This document shows positions 1 to 9,844 of a stretch of DNA of 64,000 bases, in pieces (position 1 is the stretch's first letter; each line of letters opens with the position of its first letter). The stretch spans positions 15,600 through 79,599 of the forward strand of contig JBFXAZ010000009.1 in NCBI GenBank assembly GCA_050183765.1, read 5' to 3'. The stretch is from JAFAZJ01 sp050183765. Its GTDB lineage: Bacteria; Pseudomonadota; Alphaproteobacteria; Reyranellales; Reyranellaceae. The notes beneath the pieces are model-generated. The model worked only from the letters and a program-made list of their open reading frames with translations, was not told where the DNA came from and searched no databases. Position numbers and translations under genes: made by a program.

Positions 1-974
1 TGAAGCAGCCGGCGGCGCTGAAGGCGCTGATGAAGGTCATCGAAGGCGCCGACGCGCTGGTCTACTCGATCCGGCCGGCGGCGATGGCCCGGCTCGGCCT
101 GTCGTACGAGGCGGTGCGCAGGGTCAACCCGACGATCTGCTACGTCGGCGCCTACGGCTATCACGAGGACGGTCCCTACGGGCATCTGCCGGCCTACGAC
201 GACGCGATCCAGGCGGCCTGCGGCTTTGCCTCGCTGATGGCCGGCGACAGCGGCGTGCCGCGCTACGCGCCCACCATCATGGCGGACAAGACGGTCGGCC
301 TCACCCTGGCCTACGCGGTCCTGTGCGCGCTCATGCACAAGGTTCGAAGCGGCGAAGGCCAGAAGGTCGACGTGCCGATGTTCGAGACCATGGTGAACTG
401 GCTGATGCTCGAGCACCTGTGGGAGCGCTCCCTCGCGCCCGACGGCAAGATGGGTTACAGCAGGCTGACGACGCCGACGCGCAAGCCCTATCGCGCGAGC
501 GACGGCTATCTCGCGATCCTGCCCTACACCGACCGGCACTGGCGCGCCTTCTTCGAGGTCGCCGGCGAGCCCGGCGTGATGGACGATCCCCGCTACGCCA
601 CCATGGCGCAGCGCTCGCAGCACATCGCCGAGGTCTACGCGATGCTCGAGCGGCTGACGCCCACGCGCACGGTCGGCGAATGGATCGAGGCGCTGCGGGC
701 ACGCGAGATTCCCTGCATGCCGGTGCAATCCCTGGAGCAGCTGCCGGACGACCCGCACCTCAAGGCGCGCGGCGTCTTCCGCACCGTGGAGCACCACAGC
801 GAGGGCGAGATCACCACGCTGGCGCCGCCGGTGGCCTTCTCGGCCACGCCCAGCGAGCACGGGCGCGGCGCGCCGCTTCTGGGCGAGGATTCGCGGGCGG
901 TGCTGCGCGAGGCCGGGCTGCCCGAAGCCGAGATCGAGACGCTGCGCGCCAGCGGTGCGCTGGTCACGCTTTAG
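1..974 (+). CDS. CaiB/BaiF family III CoA-transferase, 5' end outside window
   Basis: The frame is open from base 3, so the gene starts before the window; about 323 residues are visible. The protein would move CoA between an acyl-CoA and a carboxylic acid in the cytoplasm. The visible part has the family layout: a region resembling 'PTICYVGAYGYHEDGPY', the conserved Asp in 'TIMADKTVGL' that carries the anhydride intermediate in this family, and the C-terminal 'GVDVP'-like segment that closes the interlocked dimer. Families III enzymes are usually about 390-410 residues, so roughly 70-80 residues are missing at the edge. The first internal ATG at position 30 is not the real start. It is followed by a TRAP permease operon, which could mean uptake and activation of the same acid; that link is a guess. 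Substrate unknown. Confidence 0.85.
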   Translation, partial: KQPAALKALMKVIEGADALVYSIRPAAMARLGLSYEAVRRVNPTICYVGAYGYHEDGPYGHLPAYDDAIQAACGFASLMAGDSGVPRYAPTIMADKTVGLTLAYAVLCALMHKVRSGEGQKVDVPMFETMVNWLMLEHLWERSLAPDGKMGYSRLTTPTRKPYRASDGYLAILPYTDRHWRAFFEVAGEPGVMDDPRYATMAQRSQHIAEVYAMLERLTPTRTVGEWIEALRAREIPCMPVQSLEQLPDDPHLKARGVFRTVEHHSEGEITTLAPPVAFSATPSEHGRGAPLLGEDSRAVLREAGLPEAEIETLRASGALVTL

Positions 975-1127
975 GCACCGAGGGCGGCCGCCGGAGATTC
1001 AAGTGTTGCGGTCAGGCAATTCTGATAAATACGGCGTCTGCGAATGATGCGGTGCGCATTGCCGCCCGCACACGAATGATCAAGGCCAGCGCCTTCGCCA
1101 AGCGAGGTCGCCGGTGGGGAGGATCGA

Positions 1128-1667
1128 GTGCAGGTGTTGTTGGCTTTCAGTAAGCGTATCGATTTCGTGAACGAGAAGATCGGCCGTTCGCTTTCGTGGC
1201 TGGTCCTGGTTGCGGTGCTGGTCAGCGCGGTCAACGCGGTCATCCGCAAGGTGTTCAGCAACAGCTCCAACGCGTGGCTCGAGCTGCAGTGGTATCTGTT
1301 CAGCGCCATCTTCCTGATGTGCGCAGCCTATACCTTGCTGAAGAACGAGCACATCCGCATCGACATCATATCCTCGCGGCTGAAGCGCAGCACCCGCAAC
1401 TGGATCGACGTCGGCGGCCACGTCGTCTTCCTGCTGCCGATGTGCGCCCTGATGCTCTACGAAGCCTGGCCGTACTTCTGGCTTTCCTTCGTCAGCAGCG
1501 AGCATTCGAGCAACGCCGGCGGTCTGATCCGCTGGCCGGCCAAGATCCTCATCGTCATCGGCTTCGGAATGCTGCTGGCGCAGGGCATTTCGGAGCTGAT
1601 CAAGCGGATCGCCGTGATCCAGGGAATCATTCCCGACGAGCGCGCCTCTTCCTCGGGCCCCCACTGA
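1128..1667 (+). CDS. TRAP transporter small permease (DctQ type)
   Basis: A 179-residue inner-membrane protein, the small membrane subunit of a tripartite ATP-independent periplasmic transporter. Four hydrophobic helices are visible at about residues 22-40, 50-70, 92-112 and 137-158, as expected for DctQ. The start is GTG at 1128, chosen because a clear ribosome-binding site (GGGGAGGA, 1116-1123) precedes it at normal distance. The large permease begins 19 bases downstream, so the two are one operon. Together they would use the sodium or proton gradient to take up an organic acid delivered by a periplasmic binding protein. Two candidate binding proteins lie convergently just beyond the large permease. 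The substrate cannot be read from the sequence. Confidence 0.88.
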   Translation: MQVLLAFSKRIDFVNEKIGRSLSWLVLVAVLVSAVNAVIRKVFSNSSNAWLELQWYLFSAIFLMCAAYTLLKNEHIRIDIISSRLKRSTRNWIDVGGHVVFLLPMCALMLYEAWPYFWLSFVSSEHSSNAGGLIRWPAKILIVIGFGMLLAQGISELIKRIAVIQGIIPDERASSSGPH

Positions 1668-1686
1668 TCGCGGACGGACTCCACCA

Positions 1687-3420
1687 ATGCTGATTATCCG
1701 TTTGCTCCTGACGCTGTTCCTCGGCGTCCTGGGTGCCCTGCTGCTCGCCGCGCTGCTGTTCGACAACCCGTGGGCGGTCGCCTTCCTCAAGGCCGAGATG
1801 GCGCCGATCATGTTCGCCTCCATGGTCGTGCTGCTGCTGCTCGGCTATCCGGTCGCCTTTGCCCTCGGTGCGTGCGGCTTGCTGTACGGCCTCGTCGGCA
1901 TCGACCTCGGCCTGTTCCAGCCCACGTTGCTCCAGGCGCTGCCGATCCGGATCTACGGCGTGATGGAGAACGACACGCTGCTGGCGATCCCGTTCTTCAC
2001 CTTCATGGGCCTGATCCTCGAGCGCAGCGGCATGGCCGAGGATCTTCTCGACACGGTGGGCCAGCTGTTCGGGCCGGTGCCGGGCGGCCTCGCCTACGCC
2101 GTGGTCTTCGTCGGCGCCCTGCTCGCGGCGACGACCGGCGTCGTCGCCGCCTCGGTGATCTCGATGGGCCTGATCTCGCTGCCCATCATGCTGCGCTACG
2201 GCTACGACCGACGGCTCGCCTGCGGCACCATCGCGGCATCCGGCACGCTGGCGCAGATCATTCCGCCCAGCCTCGTGCTCATCGTGCTCGCCGACCAGCT
2301 CGGCAAGTCGGTGGGCGACATGTACGCCGGCGCGTTCATCCCCGGCTTCGTGCTCACCGCGCTGTACGCCGGCTACGTGCTCAGCCGCACGCTGTTCAAT
2401 CCGAAGCTCGCGCCGCCGCTGCCGTTCGAGGCGATCACGATCCGCGACGACGATGGCGGTCTCGGCTACACCTCGCTGCTGGTCGTCGTCCTGCTCTGCA
2501 TCGCCGGCGCGGTCGGCCTGGCGCACGTGCTGGACTGGGAGTCGATCTGGGCCGTCGCGCTGGTCGGCTTCGTCGCGTTCGTCGTCGCGCAGATCAACAA
2601 GATCTTCAAGCTGGGACTGCTGAGCAGGCTGGCGCAGCAGGTCATCATCGTGATGATGCCGCCGCTGGCGCTGATCTTCCTCGTGCTGGGAACGATCTTC
2701 ATCGGCGTGGCGACCCCGACGGAAGGCGGCGCGATGGGCGCGTCCGGCGCGTTGCTGATGGCCCTGTCCTACCGCCGCCTGACGTGGGACCTGCTCAAGC
2801 AGGCGATGGACACGACGGCGAAGCTCTCGGCGTTCGTGGTGTTCATCCTCGTCGGCGCCCGCGTCTTCAGCCTCACCTTCTACGGCGTCAACGGAGACCA
2901 GTGGGTCGAGCATCTGTTGCTCGGGCTGCCGGGCGGCCAGATCGGGTTCCTGATCGTGGTCAACGTCCTGGTCTTCTTCCTGGCGTTCTTTCTCGATTTC
3001 TTCGAGCTGGCCTTCATCATCGTGCCGCTGCTCGCCAAGCCGGCCGAGTCCCTGGGCATCGACCTGATCTGGTTCGGCATCCTGCTGGGCGTCAACATGC
3101 AGACGTCCTTCATGCATCCGCCTTTCGGCTTCGCGCTGTTCTACCTGCGCAGCGTCGCGCCCGATCGACCATACGAGGACAAGGTCACCGGCAAGACCAT
3201 CGACGGCGTATCGACGGTGCAGATCTACTGGGGCGCGGTCCCCTACGTTCTGATCCAGGTCTTCATGGTCGGCCTGGTGATCGCCTTCCCCGGCATGGTG
3301 ACGGCCGGCCTCGACAAGGGGCCGAAGATCGACCCCAGCAAGGTCAAGATCGAGATCCCGGCGCCGCTCGGCGACGACGAGCCGCCGCCGATCATCATAC
3401 CGCCGCCGACCAAGAAGTAG
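1687..3420 (+). CDS. TRAP transporter large permease (DctM type)
   Basis: A 577-residue polytopic membrane protein, the transport subunit of the TRAP system. Hydrophobic segments cover almost the whole length, including the family segments around 'DTLLAIPFFTFMGLILERSG' and 'GVATPTEGGAMGASGALL' where the sodium and substrate sites lie in known TRAP permeases. It is longer than the common 425-440 residue DctM and resembles the larger FcbT3 (COG4664) branch linked to aromatic or oxo-acid uptake; the last 30 residues are a proline-rich cytoplasmic tail. It follows the small permease in one operon and ends at a shared bidirectional terminator facing the binding-protein genes. Confidence 0.9.
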   Translation: MLIIRLLLTLFLGVLGALLLAALLFDNPWAVAFLKAEMAPIMFASMVVLLLLGYPVAFALGACGLLYGLVGIDLGLFQPTLLQALPIRIYGVMENDTLLAIPFFTFMGLILERSGMAEDLLDTVGQLFGPVPGGLAYAVVFVGALLAATTGVVAASVISMGLISLPIMLRYGYDRRLACGTIAASGTLAQIIPPSLVLIVLADQLGKSVGDMYAGAFIPGFVLTALYAGYVLSRTLFNPKLAPPLPFEAITIRDDDGGLGYTSLLVVVLLCIAGAVGLAHVLDWESIWAVALVGFVAFVVAQINKIFKLGLLSRLAQQVIIVMMPPLALIFLVLGTIFIGVATPTEGGAMGASGALLMALSYRRLTWDLLKQAMDTTAKLSAFVVFILVGARVFSLTFYGVNGDQWVEHLLLGLPGGQIGFLIVVNVLVFFLAFFLDFFELAFIIVPLLAKPAESLGIDLIWFGILLGVNMQTSFMHPPFGFALFYLRSVAPDRPYEDKVTGKTIDGVSTVQIYWGAVPYVLIQVFMVGLVIAFPGMVTAGLDKGPKIDPSKVKIEIPAPLGDDEPPPIIIPPPTKK

Positions 3421-3436
3421 CGCCGGCCACGACAGG

Positions 3437-3469
3437 AAAAAGCCCCGCCGGGCGACCGGCGGGGCTTTT
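3437..3469. terminator. Bidirectional intrinsic terminator between convergent TRAP genes
   Basis: A 13-base perfect stem (AAAAGCCCCGCCG / CGGCGGGGCTTTT) with a short loop, flanked by A-tract on the left and T-tract on the right, so it can stop transcription from both sides. It separates the permease operon (plus) from the first binding-protein gene (minus). Confidence 0.85.
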
Positions 3470-3489
3470 CAACGGTCGGGGCGCGACGC

Positions 3490-4590
<1,101 letters not shown>

Positions 4591-4712
4591 GAGCTCAACG
4601 CCCTCCCACCGAACTTTGGTTGACGCCCGGGGCAGCCACGGAAGGACCCGCTTGCCTCCCCCGAAGCGGCGGCACTGTGACACGCGGCGCGGGTTTGTCC
4701 AAGCCGGCCCAC

Positions 4713-4741
4713 AAAAAAAGCCCCGCCAGAGCGGGGCTTTT
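4713..4741 (-). terminator. Intrinsic terminator after TRAP binding protein copy 2
   Basis: Stem AAAAGCCCCGC / GCGGGGCTTTT with a four-base loop. Read on the minus strand it is followed by seven T, directly after the stop of the second binding-protein gene. So the two binding-protein genes are probably separate transcripts. Confidence 0.85.
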
Positions 4742-4765
4742 CGTCTTCTCGTCTTCGCTCCGTGC

Positions 4766-5866
4766 TCAGAGCTTGCCCTGCGCCGACAGGCGGCCCATGA
4801 AATTGTCGAAGGTGCCTTCGGCGACGCGGAACCACAGGACCTGCTCGTTGCGGAACGGCTTCCAAGTATCGAACACCTTCTTGAACTTGGCGTTCTTGGC
4901 CGCGGTCTCGGCGTAGACTTGGACGGCGGCGTTGTAGCACGCCTCGAGCACGCTGGACGGAAACGGCGACAGCTTGGTGCCGCCGGCCACGAGCTCGCGC
5001 AGCGCCTTGGGATTCTGCGCGTCATACTTGGCGACCGACCATTGCGTTGTCTCACCGCAAGCTGACGAGATGGCTTCCTTGTAGAGCGGCGGCAGCGCGT
5101 CCCAGGCCTTGAGGCCGACATAGAGCGACAGCGCCGCCCCGCCTTCCCACCAGCCGGGGTAGTAGTAGTAAGGCGCCACCTTGTTGAACCCCAACTTCTG
5201 GTCGTCGTACGGACCGACCCATTCGGCGGCGTCGATCGTGCCCTTCTCCAGCGACGGATAGATGTCGCCGCCGGCGATCTGCTGCGGCACGACGCCGAGC
5301 CTGGTCAGCACCTGGCCGGCGAACCCGCCGATGCGCATCTTCACGCCCTTGAGGTCGTCGGGAGTCTTGATCTCCTTGCGGAACCAGCCGCCCATCTGCG
5401 CACCCGTGTGCGACATCAGGAAGGAGGTCATGTTGTAGTCCTTGTAGAACTCGCGCATGACCTCCAGGCCGCCGCCATGCATGACCCAGGCGGTGTGCTG
5501 GCGCGTGTTCAGGCCGAACGGCACCGCGGTGTCGAAGGCGAAGGTCGGATCCTTGCCGACATAGTAGTAGGCCGCGGTATGGCCGCACTCGACCGTCTCG
5601 TTCTGCACGGCGTCGACGACCTGCAGGCCGGGCACGATCTCGCCGCCGGCGAAGACGCGGATCTGGAACTTGTTGTCGGTCAGCGCCGCGACGCGCTTGG
5701 CGAAGTACTCGCCGGCGCCGTAGATGGTGTCGAGGCTCTTGGGGAAGCTCGACGCCAGGCGCCATTTCACCTCGGGCATCGACTGCGCGATCGCCGGGGC
5801 CGCGACGAGAGAAGCGGCGCCAACACCGCCTACGCCGGCCCGCTGTACGAATTTGCGGCGGTTCAT
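4766..5866 (-). CDS. TRAP transporter periplasmic binding protein (DctP type), copy 2
   Basis: A 366-residue paralogue of the neighbouring binding protein, with long identical stretches such as 'TGAQMGGWFRKEI' and 'PQQIAGGDIYP'. The start at 5866 has an AGGAGA ribosome-binding site and gives a twin-arginine signal peptide 'MNRRKFVQRAG' ending near 'APAIAQ'. The conserved 'EWVGPYDD' segment, containing a Trp and acidic residues near the ligand site in this family, is present in both copies, so they may bind related ligands. The divergence elsewhere (for example 'GGSALINEFYKSYGF' against 'GGLEVMREFYKDYNM') suggests an old duplication. It lies downstream of phoB on the same strand but is separated from it by a terminator. 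Confidence 0.88.
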   Translation of the reverse strand: MNRRKFVQRAGVGGVGAASLVAAPAIAQSMPEVKWRLASSFPKSLDTIYGAGEYFAKRVAALTDNKFQIRVFAGGEIVPGLQVVDAVQNETVECGHTAAYYYVGKDPTFAFDTAVPFGLNTRQHTAWVMHGGGLEVMREFYKDYNMTSFLMSHTGAQMGGWFRKEIKTPDDLKGVKMRIGGFAGQVLTRLGVVPQQIAGGDIYPSLEKGTIDAAEWVGPYDDQKLGFNKVAPYYYYPGWWEGGAALSLYVGLKAWDALPPLYKEAISSACGETTQWSVAKYDAQNPKALRELVAGGTKLSPFPSSVLEACYNAAVQVYAETAAKNAKFKKVFDTWKPFRNEQVLWFRVAEGTFDNFMGRLSAQGKL

Positions 5867-6169
5867 CCTGATTGTCTCCTTTGGCTTGCGCGTCGCGACG
5901 GCAGGCGGCCACCGTCCGGGCCGGCCGACCGCCAACGCGGCGGCTTTCTAGCCATTTCCCGGCGGGATGGATAGGGCGCCAGTGCCCAAGAAAAAGGCCC
6001 TCTCGCCGCGGAGGCGAGAGGGCCGAGGGTAGCGTCCATCGGCGGAAAACGGGGAAGAGCCGCCGGAGACGCCCTGTACCTGCGACAGGATGCCCAGCCC
6101 GCATGATTCGACCGTGGCGGTTGCCTTACGGACTTGTGACTCCGGACGCGCCGCCGTGGATATCCGGCT
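5867..6169. other. Intergenic region between phoB and the second TRAP binding protein
   Basis: About 300 bases without a convincing gene. It contains the phoB terminator (5991-6024) and, next to 5866, the ribosome-binding site of the binding-protein gene. The promoter of that gene must lie between the terminator and 5880, but no clear -35/-10 pair is visible. Confidence 0.6.
5991..6024 (-). terminator. Intrinsic terminator at the end of the pho operon
   Basis: A 12-base perfect stem GGCCCTCTCGCC / GGCGAGAGGGCC with a five-base loop. On the minus strand it is followed by CTTTTTCTT-like sequence (5988-5995). It lies about 150 bases after the phoB stop. Confidence 0.8.
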
Positions 6170-6871
6170 TCAGGCCTGCTGGACGTCCAGCGCGTAGCCC
6201 GCGGCGCGCACGGTGCGGATGACATCGGCGTGCTCCTCGCCGTTGAGCGCCACGCGCAGCCGGCGGATATGCACGTCGACGGTGCGTGCCTCGACATAGA
6301 CGTCGCGGCCCCACACCGCGTCGAGCAGCTGCTCGCGCGAGAAGACGCGGCCGGGGTGCTCCATGAAGTGGCGCAGCAGGCGGAACTCGGTGGGGCCCAG
6401 ATGCACCGGCTTGCCGCCGCGCAGGACGCGGTGCTGCACCAGGTCCATGGCGATGTCGGCGTACTCCAGGACCTCGTCGGCCAGCGCCGGACGGATGCGG
6501 CGCAGCACGGCGCGGATGCGCGCCACCAGTTCGCTGGGCGAGAACGGCTTGGAGACATAGTCGTCGGCGCCGGCGTCGAGGCCGCGGATGCGGTCGCCCT
6601 CCTCGCCGCGCGCCGTCAGCATGATGATGGGAATGTTCGATGTGGTCGGCTGGCGGCGCAGCTGGCGGCAGACCTCGAGGCCCGACATCAGCGGCAGCAT
6701 CCAGTCGAGCAGCACGAGGTCCGGCCGGTCGTCGGCGACCGACGTCAGCGCCTCCTCACCGTTGGTCGCCACCGAGACGCGGTAGCCGGACTGTTCCAGA
6801 TTGTAGCGAAGCAGCTCGACGAGGGATTTCTCGTCCTCGACGAGCAGGATGTGTGGCTGGATCGCGTTCAT
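6170..6871 (-). CDS. phoB: Phosphate regulon response regulator PhoB
   Basis: A 233-residue OmpR/PhoB-type transcription factor. The receiver domain (about residues 7-125) shows the acidic pair in 'LLVEDEKS', the phospho-acceptor Asp56 in 'LLDWMLP' and the conserved Lys in 'YVSKPFSP'. The C-terminal winged helix (about 135-230) ends 'EARTVDVHIRRLRVAL', typical of PhoB. The start at 6871 gives the usual length; the longer open frame upstream runs into phoU. In this family the protein is phosphorylated by PhoR at low phosphate and binds pho boxes, including those before pst genes. It is the last gene of the phoR-pstSCAB-phoU-phoB run. Confidence 0.95.
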   Translation of the reverse strand: MNAIQPHILLVEDEKSLVELLRYNLEQSGYRVSVATNGEEALTSVADDRPDLVLLDWMLPLMSGLEVCRQLRRQPTTSNIPIIMLTARGEEGDRIRGLDAGADDYVSKPFSPSELVARIRAVLRRIRPALADEVLEYADIAMDLVQHRVLRGGKPVHLGPTEFRLLRHFMEHPGRVFSREQLLDAVWGRDVYVEARTVDVHIRRLRVALNGEEHADVIRTVRAAGYALDVQQA

Positions 6872-6909
6872 GGGAGGGAGGCTGACGCGCTCTCTAGCGA
6901 GTTGGTTGG

Positions 6910-7614
6910 TCAAGCTGTCTGATAGATCTGGCCGCCGCCCTTGGGCCGGTCCGTCGCGAACGGCGCGCCGGTGACGCGGAAGACGATCAGCTCGGCGATG
7001 TTGGTGACGTGATCGCCGATGCGCTCGATGTTCTTGGCCATGAACATCAGGTGCGTGCCGGCCGTGATGGTCCGCGGATCCTCCATCATGTAGGTCAGCA
7101 GCTCGCGGAACAGGCCGTTGTAGGCGTCGTCGATCTCCTCGTCGCGCTTCCACACCGCCTCGGCGGCGGCGACGTCGCCCTTCGCGAAGGCGTCGAGCAC
7201 GTCGGTGAGCAGGCCTTGCACCAGCTTGCCGATACGGTCGATGCCGGTCATGGCGCGCGGCGGCACCGAACCCTGCATCAGCACGATCGAGCGCTTGGCG
7301 TTGTTCTTGGCGTAGTCGGCGATGCGCTCCAGCGTCGTCGCCATCTTCACCGCCGAGAGGATGTTGCGCAGGTCGACGGCCATCGGCTGGCGCAGCGCCA
7401 GCATCTGCAGCACGTGCTCCTGGATGTCCTTCTCGATCTGATCGATGCGCGCATCGGCGCCGATCACCGATTCCGCGAGCGTCGAGTCGCGCTCGCGGAT
7501 CGCCTGCAGCGAGCGCGCCAGCTGCGCCTCGGCCAGGCCGCCCATCTCGCTGATCTTCGAATCGAGGCGCTGCAGCTCCTCGTCGAAGCGCTTGAACATG
7601 TGCTCGTTCGCCAT
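6910..7614 (-). CDS. phoU: Phosphate transport regulator PhoU
   Basis: A 234-residue all-helical cytoplasmic protein with the two PhoU three-helix repeats. Each repeat carries the metal-binding E/DxxxD signature region, for example 'LERIADYAKNNAKR' and 'IERIGDHVTNIAEL'. PhoU couples the Pst transporter to PhoR and keeps the Pho response off when phosphate is plentiful. The start at 7614 has GGAGG upstream. The gene lies between pstB (28 bases away) and phoB (38 bases), the usual order for alphaproteobacteria. Confidence 0.95.
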   Translation of the reverse strand: MANEHMFKRFDEELQRLDSKISEMGGLAEAQLARSLQAIRERDSTLAESVIGADARIDQIEKDIQEHVLQMLALRQPMAVDLRNILSAVKMATTLERIADYAKNNAKRSIVLMQGSVPPRAMTGIDRIGKLVQGLLTDVLDAFAKGDVAAAEAVWKRDEEIDDAYNGLFRELLTYMMEDPRTITAGTHLMFMAKNIERIGDHVTNIAELIVFRVTGAPFATDRPKGGGQIYQTA

Positions 7615-7642
7615 GGGGGGAACCTCCGAACGCCTTTGCGGC

Positions 7643-8464
7643 TTAGCCGATGCGGCCCGTGATGTAGGACTGGGTACGCTGGTCGACCGGGTTGGTGAAG
7701 ATCTGCTTGGTTTCGCCGAATTCGACCAGGTAGCCGAGGTGGAAGAATGCGGTCTTCTGCGACACGCGCGCCGCCTGCTGCATCGAGTGCGTCACGATCA
7801 CGATGGCGAAGTTCTCGCGCAGCTCGTCGATCAGCTCCTCGATCTTGGCCGTGGCGATCGGATCGAGCGCCGAGCACGGCTCGTCCATCAGAATCACCTC
7901 GGGGCTGACCGCGATGGCGCGCGCGATGCACAGGCGCTGTTGCTGGCCGCCCGACAGGCCGGTGCCGGGCTGGTCGAGCCGGTCCTTGACCTCGGTCCAC
8001 AGCCCGGCCTTCAGCAGCGAGTTCTCGACGATGGCGTCGAACTCCGGCTTGCTGCTGGCGATGCCGTGGATGCGCGGCCCGTAGGCGACGTTCTCGTAGA
8101 TCGACTTGGGGAACGGGTTGGGCTTCTGGAACACCATGCCGACGCGCGCGCGCAGCTGCACCACGTCGATCGACTTGTCGTAGATGTCCTTGCCGTCGAG
8201 CGTCGTCGAGCCGGTGACGCGGCAGCCGGCGATGGTATCGTTCATGCGGTTGAGGCAGCGCAGATAAGTCGACTTGCCGCAGCCCGATGGGCCGATCAGC
8301 GACGTGACCTCGCGGTCGCGCAGATCGATGTCGACGCCGTGCAGCGCCTCCTTCTCGCCGTAGAAGACCTTGACGTCCTTGCTGCTGAACTTGACCGCGT
8401 GGTCCCGCCCGTTGGCGCGCGGCGGTTCCTTGACGGCGGTCGTGACGGTGGTTGCGGTGTCCAT
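7643..8464 (-). CDS. pstB: Phosphate ABC transporter ATP-binding protein PstB
   Basis: A 273-residue ATPase of the high-affinity phosphate importer. Visible motifs: Walker A 'GPSGCGKST', the ABC signature 'LSGGQQQRL', Walker B 'VILMDEPCSALD' and the switch His in 'VIVTHSMQQA'. A ribosome-binding site AGGGGAAA precedes the ATG at 8464. It follows pstA by 10 bases and is followed by phoU. The length is slightly above the usual 250-260 because of a polar N-terminal extension of about 20 residues, common in alphaproteobacteria. Confidence 0.96.
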   Translation of the reverse strand: MDTATTVTTAVKEPPRANGRDHAVKFSSKDVKVFYGEKEALHGVDIDLRDREVTSLIGPSGCGKSTYLRCLNRMNDTIAGCRVTGSTTLDGKDIYDKSIDVVQLRARVGMVFQKPNPFPKSIYENVAYGPRIHGIASSKPEFDAIVENSLLKAGLWTEVKDRLDQPGTGLSGGQQQRLCIARAIAVSPEVILMDEPCSALDPIATAKIEELIDELRENFAIVIVTHSMQQAARVSQKTAFFHLGYLVEFGETKQIFTNPVDQRTQSYITGRIG

Positions 8465-8474
8465 GGTATTTCCC

Positions 8475-9803
8475 CTACCAGCGGCGCTCGAACTTGCGGC
8501 GCAGGATGACGGCGGTGGCGTTCATGACGATCAGGAACGCCAGCAGGATGAGGATCGCGGCGGAGGTGCGCTCGACAAAGGCACGCTCCGATGCTCCGGC
8601 CCACATGTAGATCTGCACGGGCAGGGCCGTGGCCGGATCGAACGGCGTGCCCGGATAGGCGACGACGAAGGCCACCATGCCGATCAGGAGCAGCGGCGCC
8701 GTCTCGCCGAGCGCGCGCGCCATGCCGATGATGGTGCCGGTGAGGATGCCCGGCATGGCCAGGGGCAGCACGTGATGCGTGATCACCTGCATGCTGGAGG
8801 CACCGACGCCCAGCGCCGCCTCGCGGATCGACGGCGGCACGGCCTTGATCGCGGCGCGGGTGGCGATGATCACGACCGGCAGGGTCATCAGGGCCAGGAC
8901 CAGGCCACCGACCACCGGCGCGGAGCGCGGCATGCCGAACATGTTGAGGAAGATCGCCAGGCCGAGCAGGCCGAAGACGATCGAGGGCACCGCCGCGAGG
9001 TTGTTGATGTTGACCTCGATGAGGTCGGTCCAGCGGTTCTTGGGAGCGAACTCCTCGAGGTACACCGCCGCCGCGACGCCCACGGGCAGGGCAACCAGCA
9101 GCACGACCGCCATCATATAAAGCGAGCCGACCATGGCGACGCCCATGCCGGCCAGCTCGGGCTCGCTCGACGCGCCCTTGGTGAACAGGTTGGTGTTGAA
9201 CGACCGCGCGACCCGGCCGTCGGCCTTCAGCTTGTCGAGCCAGGCCAGCTGCCGGTTGTTGATGCGGCGCTTGTCCTCGGCGACGCTGCGTGAGATGCCG
9301 CCCTTGAGCATGGTGTCGACGTCGGCGCTGGCGGTGACCCACACCTCGATGGTCTTGCCGATCAGGCTCGGGTCGGACAGCACGCGATCGCGCAGCTCGA
9401 GATCGGCGCCGTTCGACAGCAGGGCGTAGGCGTCGCGCCGCTGGGCGCGATCGGAGCCGACACCCAACGCCTTGCGGAAGGCGGCGCGCAGCACCGACTG
9501 GTACTCGCCCTTCATCAGCATCTCTTGGTCGGGCGTGCCCGTGAAGCCCAGCTCGCCGGCGTCAAGCTCGACCGGGATGCGCAACTGCGTCTGCTGGAAG
9601 GCGCCCAGACCCTGGAAGATCAGCGTGCCGAACAGCCAGGCGAGGAAGAACAGGCCGAAGACGATCGCCGCCACGCCATACCATCGGAAGCGCCTCTCGG
9701 CGGCGTAGCGCTTGCGCAGCCGGCTGTCGTCGAGCGCCTTGTTTGCGCGCTCGCGCGCCTCGGCGGAAGTGATGGAAAAGCCGTTGGCCGTCATGTCGGT
9801 CAT
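8475..9803 (-). CDS. pstA: Phosphate ABC transporter permease PstA, long form
   Basis: A 442-residue inner-membrane permease. It has a cytoplasmic N-terminus, a first helix near residues 40-60, then an extracytoplasmic insert of about 150 residues (DUF3333 type) before the canonical BPD permease domain with the family segment around 'VFGLLGLAIFLNMFGM' and the 'EAALGVGASSMQVITHHVLP' coupling loop. This long form is normal for alphaproteobacteria. The ATG at 9803 is followed nine bases later by a second ATG; no strong ribosome-binding site distinguishes them. It is downstream of pstC with a 41-base gap. Confidence 0.93.
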   Translation of the reverse strand: MTDMTANGFSITSAEARERANKALDDSRLRKRYAAERRFRWYGVAAIVFGLFFLAWLFGTLIFQGLGAFQQTQLRIPVELDAGELGFTGTPDQEMLMKGEYQSVLRAAFRKALGVGSDRAQRRDAYALLSNGADLELRDRVLSDPSLIGKTIEVWVTASADVDTMLKGGISRSVAEDKRRINNRQLAWLDKLKADGRVARSFNTNLFTKGASSEPELAGMGVAMVGSLYMMAVVLLVALPVGVAAAVYLEEFAPKNRWTDLIEVNINNLAAVPSIVFGLLGLAIFLNMFGMPRSAPVVGGLVLALMTLPVVIIATRAAIKAVPPSIREAALGVGASSMQVITHHVLPLAMPGILTGTIIGMARALGETAPLLLIGMVAFVVAYPGTPFDPATALPVQIYMWAGASERAFVERTSAAILILLAFLIVMNATAVILRRKFERRW

Positions 9804-9844
9804 GGTGCGAGTGTCCGCCGGAAAGGAGCGCGTCGGGGCATCGG

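Noticed and set aside
975..1127. Promoter for the TRAP permease operon near TGATAAAT (about 1019-1026)
   Set aside because: No acceptable -35 lies at 16-18 bases; the match is too weak to report as a feature.
1627..3117. A 496-codon frame antisense to the TRAP large permease
   Set aside because: Its Asp/Glu/His/Gln-rich sequence mirrors hydrophobic codons of the permease and has no start signal.
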